Of a stretch of DNA of 64,000 nucleotides, positions 17,035-28,203 are shown one piece after another. How positions within the stretch are numbered: position 1 is the first letter of the stretch; every line of letters begins with the position of its first letter. The stretch lies in contig NC_030682.2 of the NCBI RefSeq assembly GCF_000004195.4, positions 153,960,350 through 154,024,349 on the forward strand, in the 5' to 3' direction. The notes beneath the pieces are model-generated. The model ran no database searches. It was not told where the DNA came from and saw only the letters and a list, made by a program, of their open reading frames with translations. Source of the stretch: Xenopus tropicalis. Lineage: Eukaryota; Chordata; Amphibia; Anura; Pipidae. The position numbers and the translations under genes are program-made.

Positions 17035-18145
17035 GCAGGTTTTGGGGTACGGGATTAGATATAGGTTTGGGGTATGGGATTAGATATAGGTTTGGGGTAT
17101 GGGATTAGATATAGGTTTGGGGTACGGGATTAGATATAGGTTTGGGGTACGGGATTAGATATAGGTTTGGGGTATGTACGGGATTAGATATAGGTTTGGG
17201 GTACGGGATTAGATATAGGTTTGGGGTACGGGATTAGATATAGGTTTGGGGTACGGGATTAGATATAGGTTTGGGGTATGTACGGGATTAGATATAGGTT
17301 TGGGGTATGTACGGGAATTAGATATAGGTTTGGGGTATGTACGGATTAGATATAGGTTTTTGGGGTACGGGATTAGAATATAGGTTTGGGGTAGGGGATT
17401 AGATATAGGTTTGGGTACGGGATTAGATATAGGTTTTTGGGGTAATTGACGGGATAGATATAGGTTTGGGGGTATCGGGAATTAGATATAGGTTTGGGGT
17501 ACGGGATTAGAATAGGTTTGGGGTACGGGATTAGATATAGGTTTGGGGTACGGGATTAGATATAGGTTTGGTACGGGATTAGATATAGGTTTGGGGTACG
17601 GGATTAGATATAGGTTTGGGGTATACGGGATTAGATATAGGTTTGGGGTATGTACGGGATTAGATATAGGTTTGGGGTATGTACGGGATTAGATATAGGT
17701 TTGGGGTATGTACGGGATTAGATATAGGTTTTGGGGGTATCGGGATTAGATATAGGTTTGGGTGTACGGGATTAGATATAGGTTTGGGTTGTACGGGATT
17801 AGATATAGGTTGGGGTAATATAGTTGGGGTACGGGATTAGATATAGGTTTGGGGTACGGGAATTAGATTAGGTTGGGGTACGGGATTAGATATAGGTTTG
17901 GGGTACGGGATTAGATATAGGTTTGGGGTACGGGATTAGATATAGGTTTGGGGTACGGGATTAGATATAGGTTTGGGGTACGGGATTAGATATAAGTTTG
18001 GGGTACGGGATTAGATATAGGTTTGGGGTACGGGATTAGATATAGGTTTGGGGTACGGGATTAGATATAGGTTTGGGGTACGGGATTAGATATAGGTTTG
18101 GGGTACGGGATTAGATATAAATTTGGGGTACGGGATTAGATACAA
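17035..18145. repeat. Minisatellite, 25-bp unit
   Basis: About 44 copies of ggtttggggtacgggattag plus atata. The outer thirds are clean, with gtac and gtatgtac length variants. The stretch 17330-17870 is dense in single-base indels. Confidence 0.96.
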
Positions 18146-19526
18146 CACTGAATGAGTTGATCATTTCCTTTCCAGACATCAGTAGATATTTTCAGTCGCC
18201 AGTCAGTAATATTCCCACTTACTGTATAAGTTGTACTTAGTCTTTGCAGAGAATTAAATCCACTCATTAAACAGACTGAAACATTTCTGTTCACAAACTC
18301 CATTCTTCCCAGGGCTGGGGGGGTATTTGTGCCCCAGGCGGTATTCCTTGCCCCTCCCATCGCTCCCCCACGTCCCTACCCAGTACCCAACACATTAAGT
18401 TCTTGCAGCATCAGGGGTTTTTCCTCCAGGCGTTTGGGTGTCTTTAGTTCAATGTAGCAGTGACTGATACACAGGATCCGGTATTGGCGCTGGTGTTGGG
18501 TGGATCTGTAGCTCTTGGGCTTCTTACAGTCTGATCTTTTTTTTTCTTTCTCAGAAAACCCACATTTTGCCACAAACTCTAGATTTGGACACAATATCAC
18601 CCCCTACCTGATCTAGTCAGGATATTAACGGATATATCCCTGCAAATATGCAGCTAAAACATCAATATTCTGAGTATATGTGTTCTTTATAAATCCCCCC
18701 GTGTCTGTACATTTAGCGCCCAACACCCTCTATAGACTATATACTAAATATGAGCCCTTGTTTAGTATCTCTAGGCAGATATGCATAGCAACACTAATAT
18801 ATTTGCACTTTCTCTGGGACACTCTCTGGATTTGTTTTTTTACATTGAAAAGTATAAACATGTATACAGAAAAACACTGAATAAAACAAAACACTGAATA
18901 ATAATAATAAGGTGGATGTTACTTAATTAAAAGTAGACGTTCAAGTCCTGAAACTCTGTAAATGACGCCCTGTTTGTATGTTAGTGAGTTCTTTTCATTG
19001 CATTTCCATCTTCCCACTTAAGACTCCTGCACTGATTTAGACACTGACAAACATCAGAACAGTTCATTTTTTCCTTTAAAAATCCCATTGACCATTATAT
19101 TTGTGGGAGAACATTAGTTATAGAAGAAGCCTGAAGAATATATTTTGACATCAATCAGTCTCCAGCCCATTGCACTACTGCATCCTGTCAATAAACTTCT
19201 GTGGTGTCACCACCCAACGCCTCTCCCTCTGTGTCATGCAGATTCCTTCCCCCCCACTTGGAACCTTTAGGTCTCATCCATCAATGTTCTACTGTCATTA
19301 AAAAAGTTTGAAAAGCTGCTTAAGTGTGAGATAAAAAAAAAAACAAGCTAAACATGACCAAAAAATTCAGACACATTTATCCTTCTGCTTGAAGATCTTT
19401 TCCTGGAAGATAAAACTTAGAGAAAAATATTAATTCATATATTCTACATAAAATTACATTGTCCCGAGATAAATTAAGGAAAGTGCATTTGAACATGTAA
19501 GTGGCATGTATGGGTTTAGAATTCTA
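18146..19526. other. LTR-element interior, no recognisable gene
   Basis: AT-rich, mostly non-repetitive. Two minus-strand frames of about 74 codons (18360-18136 and 18600-18376) show two N-glycosylation sequons in one and a basic stretch in the other. They could be remnants of a downstream gene, but no family is recognised. No reverse transcriptase motif seen. Confidence 0.5.
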
Positions 19527-20179
19527 TTAAAGTTCCTCCCCCCCCCCCCGGTCTGTAACACCAGAATGTGTAAGAGGGGCACACCTTAATTTGGAAAGTT
19601 CTGCCCCCAGTACACAAACTTGTTGGTTTAAAAGATCCCTCTCAGCCCTGATCTTATCATATTCAAATGTAAGTTTTTCATGTTCCCAGTTTAGTTGGGG
19701 GAAGGGAATCCAAGTTCTAGATTTGCAATCATTTTGATTGTTTTGTCTATTCTGCCATCTAGATTCATATTTTCCTTTCTGGCTGAATTGTAAACCCCCT
19801 TTCCTCGCTGAGGCCATTTAAAACCAACATACTCGTTCCTTCGTTGACCCTCTACCCTAAAGGTTCTAGCAACATCAACTACAAACCTTTCCTCCTTATT
19901 CCTCTTTCGCCACAAATTATCTGCCCTCAACAGAATGTCTTTTAGATCCGTAGGGTCAGGAGTAACAGATAATATTCCTTCCCTGACAGCCTCCTCCAAA
20001 GCTTCTAGTAACATAACCCTATGAATCAAACCCCCATGTTCAAATCCTGGATTCCCATGTACTACTTGCTCCATTACTGTGGCTATCCTATCACATAATT
20101 CGTAAGGACATTCCCGCTTCATCTGCTTTATCTTACCGGACAAAGACACATTTGAGGTGATACCATACAGCGCTCTAAG
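19527..20179 (-). pseudogene. gag-like gene remnant, C-terminal part
   Basis: Continues the gag-like frame on the other side of the Tc1-like insertion. A capsid-like helical, acidic segment is followed by an Arg/Lys-rich tail, with a frame change near 19700 and then a coiled-coil-like stretch (LTFEYDKIRAERDLLNQQV). No zinc-knuckle CCHC or protease motif was seen. The element has lost or never had a pol gene. Confidence 0.55.
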
Positions 20180-20267
20180 TACAGTGGCTGCAAAAGTATT
20201 CGGCCCCCTTGAACTTTTCCACATTTTGTCACATTACAGCCACAAACATGAATCAATTTTATCGGAA

Positions 20268-20450
20268 TTCCACGGGAAAGCCCAATACAAAGTGGGGTAC
20301 ACGGGAAAGCCCAATACAAAGTGGGGTACACGGGAAAGCCCAATACAAAGTGGGGTACACGGGAAAGCCCAATACAAAGTGGGGTACACGGGAAAGCCCA
20401 ATACAAAGTGGGGTACACGGGAAAGACCAATACAAAGTGGGGTACACGTG
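20268..20450. repeat. 29-bp array in the left inverted repeat of the Tc1-like element
   Basis: About seven copies of acgggaaagcccaatacaaa plus gtggggtac, nearly identical. Confidence 0.95.
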
Positions 20451-20549
20451 AGAAGTGGAAGGAAAATCATACATGATTCCAAACATTTTTTACAAATAAA
20501 TAAGTGCAAAGTGGGGTGTGCGTAATTATTCAGCCCCCCAATACTCTGT

Positions 20550-21540
20550 AGAACCCCCTTTTGCTGCAATTCCAGCTGCCAGGCTTTAGGGTATGTCCCT
20601 ACCCGCTTTGCCCATCTACAGACTGAAATCCTTGCCCATTCTTCTTTGCAAAACAGCTCCAGCTCAGTCAGATTAGATGGTCAGCCTTTGGGAACAGCAG
20701 TTTTCAGATCTTGCCACAGATTCCCCATTGGATTTAGATCTGGGCTGTGATTGGGCCAGTCTAACACATGGATATGTTTGGGTTTAACCCATTGTTGCCC
20801 TGGCTTTATGTTTAGGGTCGTTGCCCTGCTGGAAGGGGAACCTCCGCCCCAGTCTCAAGTCTTTTGCAGACTCCAAGAGGTTTTCTTCCAAGATTGCCCT
20901 GTATTTGGCTCCATCCATCTTCCCATCAACCCTGACCAGCTTCCCTGTCCCTGCTGAAGCCCCCCCAGAGCATGATGCTGCCCCCCCATATGTGACAGTG
21001 GGGTTGGTGGGTTCAGAGGGATGTGCAGGGTTAGTTTTCCGCACATAGCGTTTTGCATTTTGGCCAAAAAGTTCCATTTTGGTCCCATCTGACCAGAGCC
21101 CCCCCCCCCACATGTTTGCTGCCCCCCCCCCCCCACATGGCTTGTGGCAAACTGCAAACGGGACTTCTTATGGTTTTCTGTTAACAATGGCTTTCTTCTT
21201 GCCCCTCTCCCATAAAGGCCAACTTTGTGCAGTGCCCGACTAATAGTTGCCTATGGACAGATTCCCCCCCCTGAGCTGTAGATCCCTGCAGCCCCCCCAG
21301 AGTCACCATGGGCCTCTTGGCTGCATTTCTGATCAGTGCTTGTTGGGCCTGTGAGTTTAGGGGGGGGCCGTGCCTGGGTAGGGTTACAGTTGTGCCATAC
21401 TCCTGCCATTTCTGAATGATCGGTGGAACAGGGCTCCGTGGGAGGTTCAAGGCTTTGGGAATCTGTTTGTAGCCTAAGCCTGCTTTATATTTCTCAATAA
21501 CTTTATCCCTGACCTGTCTGGTGGGTTCTTTGGGCTTCAT
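20550..21540 (-). pseudogene. Tc1-like transposase, degenerate
   Basis: Starts at the ATG 21540-21538 with an N-terminal helix-turn-helix segment (MKPKEPTRQVRDKVIEKYKA) typical of Tc1 transposases, which bind inverted repeats and cut and paste DNA at TA. Later pieces show the catalytic-domain landmarks: WSDGTKMELFG (normally WSDE), GNDPKH and SPDLNPMGNLW, giving the expected three acidic positions except that the usual E in SPDLNPIENLW is G. Several frameshifts and stops (near 21190, 21110, 20780, 20530) separate them. Inactive. Confidence 0.85.
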
Positions 21541-21785
21541 GGTGTTGTTGCTCCCAATATTCCCTTAGCAACCTCTGAGGCCGTCACAGAGCAGCTGTAT
21601 TTGTACTGACATTAGATTACACACAGGGGCACTCTATTTAGTCATTAGCACTCATCAGGCAATGTCTATGGGCAACTGACTGCACTCAGACCAAAGGGGG
21701 CTGAATAATTACGCACACCCCACTTTGCACTTATTTATTTGTAACAAATGTTTGGAATCATGTCTGATTTTCCTTCCACTTCTCA

Positions 21786-21931
21786 CGTGTACCCCACTTT
21801 GTATTGGTCATTCACGTGTACCCCACTTTGTATTGGGCTTTCCCGTGTACCCCACTTTGTATTGGTCTTTCCCGTGTACCCCACTTTGTATTGGTCTTTC
21901 CCGTGTACCCCACTTTGTATTGGGCTTTCAC
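21786..21931. repeat. 29-bp array in the right inverted repeat of the Tc1-like element
   Basis: About five copies of the complementary unit (gtaccccactttgtattggg plus ctttcccgt). Copies here carry a gac/gcc variant (ttggtctttc) seen only once at the left. Confidence 0.93.
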
Positions 21932-22025
21932 ATGGAATTCCAATAAAATGGATTCATGTTTGTGGCTGTAATGTGACAAAATGTGGAAAAGTTCAAGGGG
22001 GCCGAATACTTTTGCAGCCACAGTA

Positions 22026-22914
22026 TTTCCTTTAACCCATCCCTTGCCTGCGCTGCTGCCCACAGTTCTGTACAATCCTTACCCATAAACCATTTCCAAC
22101 TACTCTCTGCAACACTATCTACATCCTCAGGATTCACATTATACGTCTCTCTGCCCCTTTGTAACTCACAGAACCACTTCATGAATCTGTTAATATCCTA
22201 CCTTGGTACCTGCCCAATCTCTCTCACTATTGCCCCCATCTCTTGGGGCTTTAATTGTTTTGAGCTGCACCTCCCCTGTATTGTCAGTATTTAATACAGT
22301 TGTAGTGACAACAGGGGCTGCTGGGAAACTACACGCTTGATCTAATTCATTCCAAGGGTACAGTTGTTTGTGTCCTTTCATTTCTGTGTTCAATTTGGAA
22401 ATATTGTTTTCACAAGATTGGTTAGAATTATTCCCAACCTTATCAAAAGCAATATTTATTGCATGTTTATGCTCCTCCAGCTCCTTTTCTACATCCTGTA
22501 TTTTTACTGACAATTCGTCATTTACACCGGTTAAGGGGTCACACAGATTGGCCTCTCAAGCACTGCCCCCTAGTGGTTATGGCAGGTAACCTTAACTCTG
22601 AGATCTTTTCATTTGACTCTCTCAGTAAAATCATATACTTATCTGCCTGTTCTGTAATATCAGTCTCCTTTTGTTTAATCATTTCTGCCATTTTTAAACA
22701 GCAGGAGACCAATCCCTGTATGATAAGTCCTTTGCGTTTTGCTTCCTTAGTTTTTTTTATCAAAAACACTGTCAGCTATAAAATCTTTCATTAAATCCCA
22801 TGAATGTTTACATTCTTGAGGGATTTCATATGGTCCCCCATGATTTTTAATATAACTAACCAACCAGGTGCTGACCATTTCTCCCTTAGTGCTATTACCA
22901 CTGACTAAAGCCAT
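22026..22914 (-). pseudogene. gag-like gene remnant, N-terminal part
   Basis: The frame opens at an ATG (22914-22912) about 190 bp after the primer site, where gag is expected. It breaks in a T-run near 22750-22758, has further stops/frameshifts near 22540 and 22190, and is cut at 22025 by the Tc1-like insertion. The predicted pieces are hydrophilic with heptad-like charged stretches, consistent with a structural protein, but assignment as gag rests mainly on position. It is a disrupted old copy and cannot be expressed intact from this locus. Confidence 0.6.
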
Positions 22915-23099
22915 TGTATATATAAAAGAGTGCTAACTTAAAATAAATTTTATTTAAAAAAAAACAAACAATATTCTTACCAACCCATTTAGGGTCACAG
23001 TCACAAATTTCCAGACCACAGTCCTAGGGTTCCACACTCCTCCCAGGGCTTCACTGCAGACTCTTGGCTCACAAATCTCCCACGCTTCTTCTGGTCACT

Positions 23100-23112
23100 A
23101 GTCACGGCACCA
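23100..23112 (-). other. Primer-binding site, tRNA-His-like
   Basis: Three bases after the 5' LTR end, the minus strand reads TGGTGCCGTGACT. This complements the remembered 3' end of tRNA-His (13 matches), then diverges. Confidence 0.7.
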
Positions 23113-23115
23113 AAA

Positions 23116-23354
23116 CGTTGTGTATAGTGTAGATGTTTATATTATTACAAATATACTGGATATTCCAATATTTACCACAACCAGGTAAAAGGAAACAACC
23201 CCGGTTCTTTTCCAGAGATGAAGCGAATTTATTTCTATTATCCAGCCCAGAGACAGGGAATGATACAGAGATCCTTTATATGTGCCCACGGGATCTGTTC
23301 TACAGGGATCCGCCTTCAGGACTTCTCCCTAACCCTAACCTCTCTATCTTTGTG

Positions 23355-23385
<31 letters not shown>

Positions 23386-23462
23386 ATATATGTGCCCACG
23401 GGATCTGTTCTACAGGGATCCGCCTTCAGGACTTCTCCCTAACCCTAACTCTTATATCTCTG

Positions 23463-23513
<51 letters not shown>

Positions 23514-24065
23514 ATATATGTGCCCACGGGATCTGTTCTACAGGGATCCGCCTTCAGGACTTCTCCCTAACCCTAACTCTTATCTCTGTGTGTGTGTGTG
23601 TGTGTGTGTCTGTCTGTCTATGTTTCTACCAATCTGTCCAACTATGTGAGTATTAGAGCTACACAAGTTATACTCTTAGGGCTCTCACTGACCAAAGTAG
23701 GGATGTGTTCTGATTGGCTGACAAGATAATCAGGTATCAGAATCTCATTGGGTTAGTCAGTCGGGCAGTTCCCATAAGGAGCCGTCTCACCATAAACAAC
23801 TGTACACACAATTCAACTTTGAAATGCTAAAGACCCCCCAGTTGGCTTCCTGGGATATCTCGGTGTTGGTCCCCCCCTATAATAAATCCCAAGGGAACCC
23901 CCACAGGCACCTCAACGCTTCCCAACTTATCAACTGAATTACCTTCTGACTCACTGTGTAACTCTATACAGATACCTTGTGCCCTATGTACCTTCATACA
24001 ATTACATGATACTAATATTATACACTTGCAGGTATGTATGCACAGTCCCCAAACATATTACTACT
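23116..24065 (-). repeat. 5' LTR of the LTR element (right copy)
   Basis: 950 bp with three internal sub-repeat copies instead of four. Its terminal dinucleotides are changed (AG at the element-sense start, CG at the end) relative to the TG/CA of the left copy. A candidate AATAAA is at 23233-23228. About 415 bp (13461-13877 against the matching right segment) looks identical between LTRs. Confidence 0.9.
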
Positions 24066-24071
24066 CCATCC

Positions 24072-24661
24072 CAGTGAGCAGGGCGAGGGGTAACGGCGCC
24101 AGTTTCCCGCAGAGTAACCCCAGCTCGGGGGGCGTATTTGTCAGTAAATAGTATTTGTTATAGAGAGCGGTTTGCTCTTAGCGGGCGGGTAATGATCACT
24201 TCCGTACCGACACACTGTATGTTAGGGGGGCTACACATACCAAAGTGGGGGGGGGGGGAGGAATTCATGTGTTACTGGCAGAGCTGATTGGATAAGGGCT
24301 GAGTGCCAGTGGGACCCAAGTGGGTGATGCCCAGTGCCAGTCTGAGCGGCTTCAGACCAGTAGGCGCTGCCTCTTTAGGGGTCGGTCCATTAAGTCTCCC
24401 CATATTTCTCCCGTTCAGATGATCAGAAGCCTCATAGGAAAAATAAACGTTGAGCTGTGTAAAGAAAGTTCCCATAATGCCTCACTCCTGCACCCAGACC
24501 GGGGGACATGCTCAGTTTGTGAGACTGTGGGGAAGTGTAACCCCTATTTGGCTATAAATTGGTACAACCCAGGCTAGTATAGGTTTAGAGCGTGGGGTAC
24601 ATGCCACTCTCTCAGACAGGATGGGCCTTCCCTATATGGAAGAAACCATGCAAAGCAAGGG
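24072..24661. other. Intergenic, no gene seen
   Basis: Single-copy-looking sequence with a G11 run near 24247. No splice-supported coding frame recognised. Confidence 0.5.
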
Positions 24662-25453
24662 TGTAGCGCAACTACAACTCACTGTAGCTGTGTGCAGTGC
24701 AATTTAGCAAAGATGGATGCCAGAAGGTTCTTGCAGTTGAACTATAGTACAGTTTATTGTCAAGACAATTGGATATTCAGGGTTACACTCACACACATGG
24801 TACAGATGTTAAATGATAGTACGCTCTGAGGAACAAGAGAGGATGCACCCCGGTTTATCCAACCTCTTTGGGAGTCTGGGCAGAGTAAATCCACCCGGCC
24901 AGCCCTATGGCACCCCTATGGGGGCAGTCTGGATAGATACCTCAGGCTGATAGCCCCTAGCTTGAGAGTCCTACAGCCGACTGTGGAACAGGGTTAGGTA
25001 CTGCCTGTCTCCTATGCCTTACCCGTGGCCCTAGGCTGAGTGCCTGTATGGAAGGTACTTCCAGCTACTTTCCTTGGTGGAGCCAAAACTGCTTCCTTCC
25101 CTCTCTATCTCAGAGAGTGCTCTTACAAGAGTAACTATATAACTGGGGCTCATTCACAGGGGTCCCTGTCCCCGACTTCACTAGAGTATAGGATGGTTAC
25201 TCTAGGGCAATAAGGCTTTACTGGGGCCCTGTCGATCCCGGGCTCAGTGGACCTTCACCTGAGACACAGAGGAAGCCACACCCCCCTGCCAAACACTATA
25301 TCAGTTTGCAAGGGGTGTGATCAACCAAATAACCAATAAGGTATAAGTGCATAGACTAAACTAGATACAGGGGTCTTTGCCCAGTAACAGTGTAACTAAG
25401 AAAGTGGTAGGGTTTAAAGCCATAGGGGCAGATTATCCCTATGGGTCCCTACA
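24662..25453 (-). mobile_element. Probable solo LTR
   Basis: In minus sense it begins TGTAGGGACCCATAGGGATA and ends GCGCTACA, with inverted TGTAG/CTACA ends. A TATA-like TTATATAG is at 25142-25135 and AATAAA at 24758-24753, in the order expected for U3-R-U5. No matching second copy or internal region is in the window, and no convincing target duplication was found, so the ends may be off. Confidence 0.55.
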
Positions 25454-26190
25454 GGAGCTTCCTGCTGATTGGCTCAGATGCACATTCCTAAGGGGGGGAG
25501 GGAGCTCTTAGCATTCTTGAGGGAGGAGGGAGCAGGAGAGGGGAGAGAGGAGAGAGCTGCGCAGACTATGGCACAGTAATTACAGAGACAGGAAATCCTG
25601 TTTCTTTTGATAGAGGACTCTGTCTGATAAACCTACTGAGTTTGTACCTTTCCTTCTTCTTTAAAGCAGGTCAATCCATAAATAAAATTGCACTTACACA
25701 GTTGTAATTGTAAAATTGCCCATAAAACATTATTACAGCCAACAAGGCACTTTCCTTCAAGGTTTGACTTCCTCGGGGCAAAATCTCCTTGTTACAGACG
25801 GGTAAGTGACTGCCATGAACACGCAACTTGTGTGAGGGAAAGTAAATGCACTCGAATGCAGCACCCAAGGGTGCCAGGGTCTGTAATACAAGCAGAACAC
25901 AAAGGTGGGTGCTTAGCGAGTATGTACAGGGCCGAATAGAGACGCCCGGGGGGGGGGAGAGGTGGGCCGCTCTATGCGCTTCATTGTATCCTCTGGATCC
26001 ACCATTAATGTCGCCATTGGGAGGGTGTATACAAATACATCACAGCGAGTCTGCGCCGTACGACTAGAAATATCCGCACATACACAAAATATCACTGCGC
26101 AGGCCCAACAGAACCTTCCCACCAAAGCCATTACTCGTATACACCACGTTTACAAAAGGCAACACAAACCAAATAATGGAATATATATAT
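25454..26190. other. Intergenic, no gene seen
   Basis: Includes a GA-rich patch (25490-25560). Short open frames on both strands at 25900-26200 have no recognised homology and no splice context. Confidence 0.5.
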
Positions 26191-26232
26191 GTAGGTATTG
26201 GACCCCTTATCCGGAATACCCCAGGTCCCAAG

Positions 26233-26989
26233 TAGTGATGAGCGAATCTGTTCCGTTTCACTTCGGCGAAAAATTCGCAAATCTTTCAAAAGATCCGCGA
26301 AACGGCAAAAAATTTGCGAAACGGCGAAAATGTTGAGCAGCAAAAAAAATTGTCGCCCACAGCTATTCTTTTGTCGCACAGCTTTTCTTTTGTCGCCCGT
26401 GGTTATTATTTTGTCGAACGGCTATTATTTTGTCACCCGTGGCTATTATTTTGTCGCCCATGGTTATTATTTTGTCGCGCGGCTATTATTTTGTCGCCCA
26501 CGGCTATTCTTTTGTCGCACAGCTATTCTTTTGTCGCCCGTGGTTATTATTTTGTCGAACGGCTATTATTTTGTCACCCGTGGCTATTATTTTGTCGCCC
26601 ATGGTTATTATTTTGTCGCGCGGCTATTATTTTGTCGCCCACGGCTATTCTTTTGTCGCACAGCTATTCTTTTGTCGCCCGTGGTTATTATTTTGTCGAA
26701 TGGCTATTATTTTGTCACCCGTGGCTATTATTTTGTCGCCCATGGTTATTATTTTGTCGCGCGGCTATTATTTTGTCGCCCACGGCTATTCTTTTGTCGC
26801 ACAGCTATTCTTTTGTCGCCTGCGGCTATTATTTCATCGCCCGTGGTTATTATTTTGTCGAACGGCTATTATTTTGTCACCCCTATTATTTCGTCGCCCG
26901 TGGCTATTATTTTGTCTCCCGCAGCTATTATTTCATTGTGCGGCTATTCTTTTGAATCCATGCCTGGCGAAACATTTCGCCCATCACTA
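26233..26989 (+). mobile_element. hAT-type non-autonomous element, copy 1
   Basis: Ends TAGTGATGAGCGAA and TTTCGCCCATCACTA are inverted repeats; flanking octamers gtcccaag (26225-26232) and gtcccgag (26990-26997) match 7/8, the 8-bp duplication typical of hAT elements. No transposase. The middle is a 21-bp array. Confidence 0.85.
26345..26950. repeat. 21-bp array with 141-bp higher-order unit inside hAT copy 1
   Basis: Units like ctattattttgtcgcccgtg plus g. Seven-unit blocks recur at exactly 141 bp (cccac at 26356, 26497, 26638, 26779) with almost no change, so the latest expansion copied blocks rather than single units. Confidence 0.95.
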
Positions 26990-27036
26990 GTCCCGAGCAT
27001 TCTGGATAACGGGTCCCATACCTGTATAAATATGAA

Positions 27037-27853
27037 TGTACAGTAGGATGCAGTGAACAGAAAGAATCAGTAGATGGCGCCGTGCAGCTCCCTAGCAAGG
27101 TCCGACCATGACATTTGGGATACCGCTGTAGCTTTACTGAGGCCCAAGGGGAAAGGTTCTGTAACACAAAGATCCACACAGGTTCTTCTTTATGGAACAA
27201 TAAGTTCTCTATGGAAGAGCTCACTGACCCTTCAGCTAGGGGGGCCGACATCTCCGTTTGTTTGAAGAGCTGGCACTCACTGAGCAAATCCTCAGGCAGA
27301 ATTCTTGGCTAAAAAGTAACTTTATTGGCTTTAGGCCTTTCCTACCCACAGACACATCATCCAGGGTCAGACGGGGGGGGGGGGTGCAGGGCCCACCGGG
27401 GAAGAGGGGGCCACCAACACCCTCTGACCCCCTCCCCCAAGCGCTCCTAGAAGAAACTTACCTGCAGTGCGCCGAGGAAGGGAGACGGCGGATCATGGGA
27501 CGCCCTGGGGGGATAGGATCTGGTCCACTGGGCCCCACCGGGTTTTTTCCCAGTACCCACACGGGCTTTTCCCAGTCACAAGGGGGTCCCACCAATCGCA
27601 GCACTCTCGCTTATTTTTTCACCAATCAGGAAAGAGCTTTGATTTGAGATGCAAATGAAGGAACGCCCAGCCCACCATATTGGCTCATATGGAGTTAATA
27701 CAAAACATTAGTATAAAACCTAAAAAACAAAAAGTCTTTTTTAAAGGGACTCGTTATCAAAAGACTTTTGTTATGTACAAATTAGAGTGTCAGACAATCC
27801 CAATTAGAATCATTAAGATAAGAGGAATTAAGACCAAACAAGCAGAGAGTCAA
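27037..27853. other. Intergenic, no gene seen
   Basis: Includes a G10-12 run near 27375. The segment at 27060-27360 has an AATAAA on the minus strand (near 27323) and could be an LTR fragment, not proven. Confidence 0.4.
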
Positions 27854-27930
27854 ATGAGGCGCTCTAGGGCTCTTCTCAGAATCAATGCAGAAAAGCATAG
27901 AGAAGACTACCTCCTGCTGGTCAGAATGGC

Positions 27931-27941
27931 AAAATGCAAAA
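27931..27941 (-). terminator. Pol III terminator of the 5S gene
   Basis: The minus strand reads TTTTGCATTTT at and after the 3' end, two T4 runs as in known Xenopus 5S genes. Confidence 0.8.
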
Positions 27942-28059
27942 GCCTACAACACCTGGTATTCCCAGGCGGTCTCCCATCCAGGTACTAACCAAGCCCGTCC
28001 CTGCTTAGCTTCCGAGATCAGACGAGATCGGGCGCTTTCAGGGTGGTATGGCCGTAGGC
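27940..28059 (-). rRNA. 5S ribosomal RNA gene, full length, isolated
   Basis: The minus strand starts GCCTACGGCCATACCACCCT and continues through the internal control region (AGCTAAGCAGGG box A and GGATGGGAGACC box C, both intact) to TAGGCTT; 120 nt, as for Xenopus 5S. From memory it differs from somatic 5S at a handful of positions. T-runs follow directly. It transcribes the large-subunit 5S rRNA through TFIIIA/TFIIIC/Pol III if active. The upstream part of one 264-bp repeat unit is shared with the truncated copy at 28204. Confidence 0.95.
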
Positions 28060-28203
28060 GATGTCTAAGCTGACTTTTCGTCCTCTTAAACATCTCTTAG
28101 CCGCTTCTACTCGCTCAAAGGCGCGCTCTCGGGCTCTTCTCAGAATCAATGCAGAAAAGCATAGAGAAGACTGCCTCCTGCTGGTCAGAATGGCAAAATG
28201 CAA

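Larger units (their letters stand above)
20182..22023 (-). mobile_element. Tc1/mariner-like transposon inserted in the LTR element
   Basis: 1,842 bp flanked by TA on both sides (20180-20181 and 22024-22025). The ends are inverted repeats (CAGTGGCTGCAAAAGTATTC at left, its complement with one mismatch at right). The inverted repeats are long, about 330-360 bp per side. Each contains an array of a 29-bp unit, seven copies at left and about five at right. The transposase remnant between them is on the minus strand. Confidence 0.93.
12869..24065 (-). mobile_element. LTR retroelement with both LTRs, gag remnant, no recognisable pol
   Basis: Two directly repeated LTRs (12869-13922 and 23116-24065) are flanked by the same hexamer ccatcc at 12863-12868 and 24066-24071, taken as the target duplication. 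The element reads on the minus strand. Its 5' LTR is the right one, followed by a tRNA-His-like primer site (23112-23100) and a broken gag from 22914. A purine-rich tract precedes the 3' LTR (13933-13923). The interior also holds a 25-bp array, a degenerate array of about 150 bp and a Tc1-like insertion. I saw no reverse transcriptase or integrase motifs, so the copy is probably non-autonomous; an endogenous retrovirus relative is plausible. Confidence 0.88.
26191..27036. mobile_element. Palindromic dispersed repeat interrupted by a hAT-type element
   Basis: The left arm (ggtattggaccccttatccg) and right arm (ctggataacgggtcccatac) are imperfect inverted copies of a very common Xenopus palindromic repeat. 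The arms are separated by the hAT-type insertion at 26233-26989. Confidence 0.7.

Noticed and set aside
18136..18600. Possible envelope or chemokine-like fragments on the minus strand
   Set aside because: Two glycosylation sequons and basic patches are too little evidence; kept only as unassigned element interior.
25846..26336. Overlapping short frames on both strands near 26 kb
   Set aside because: No family recognised; the right end enters the palindromic and hAT-type repeats.
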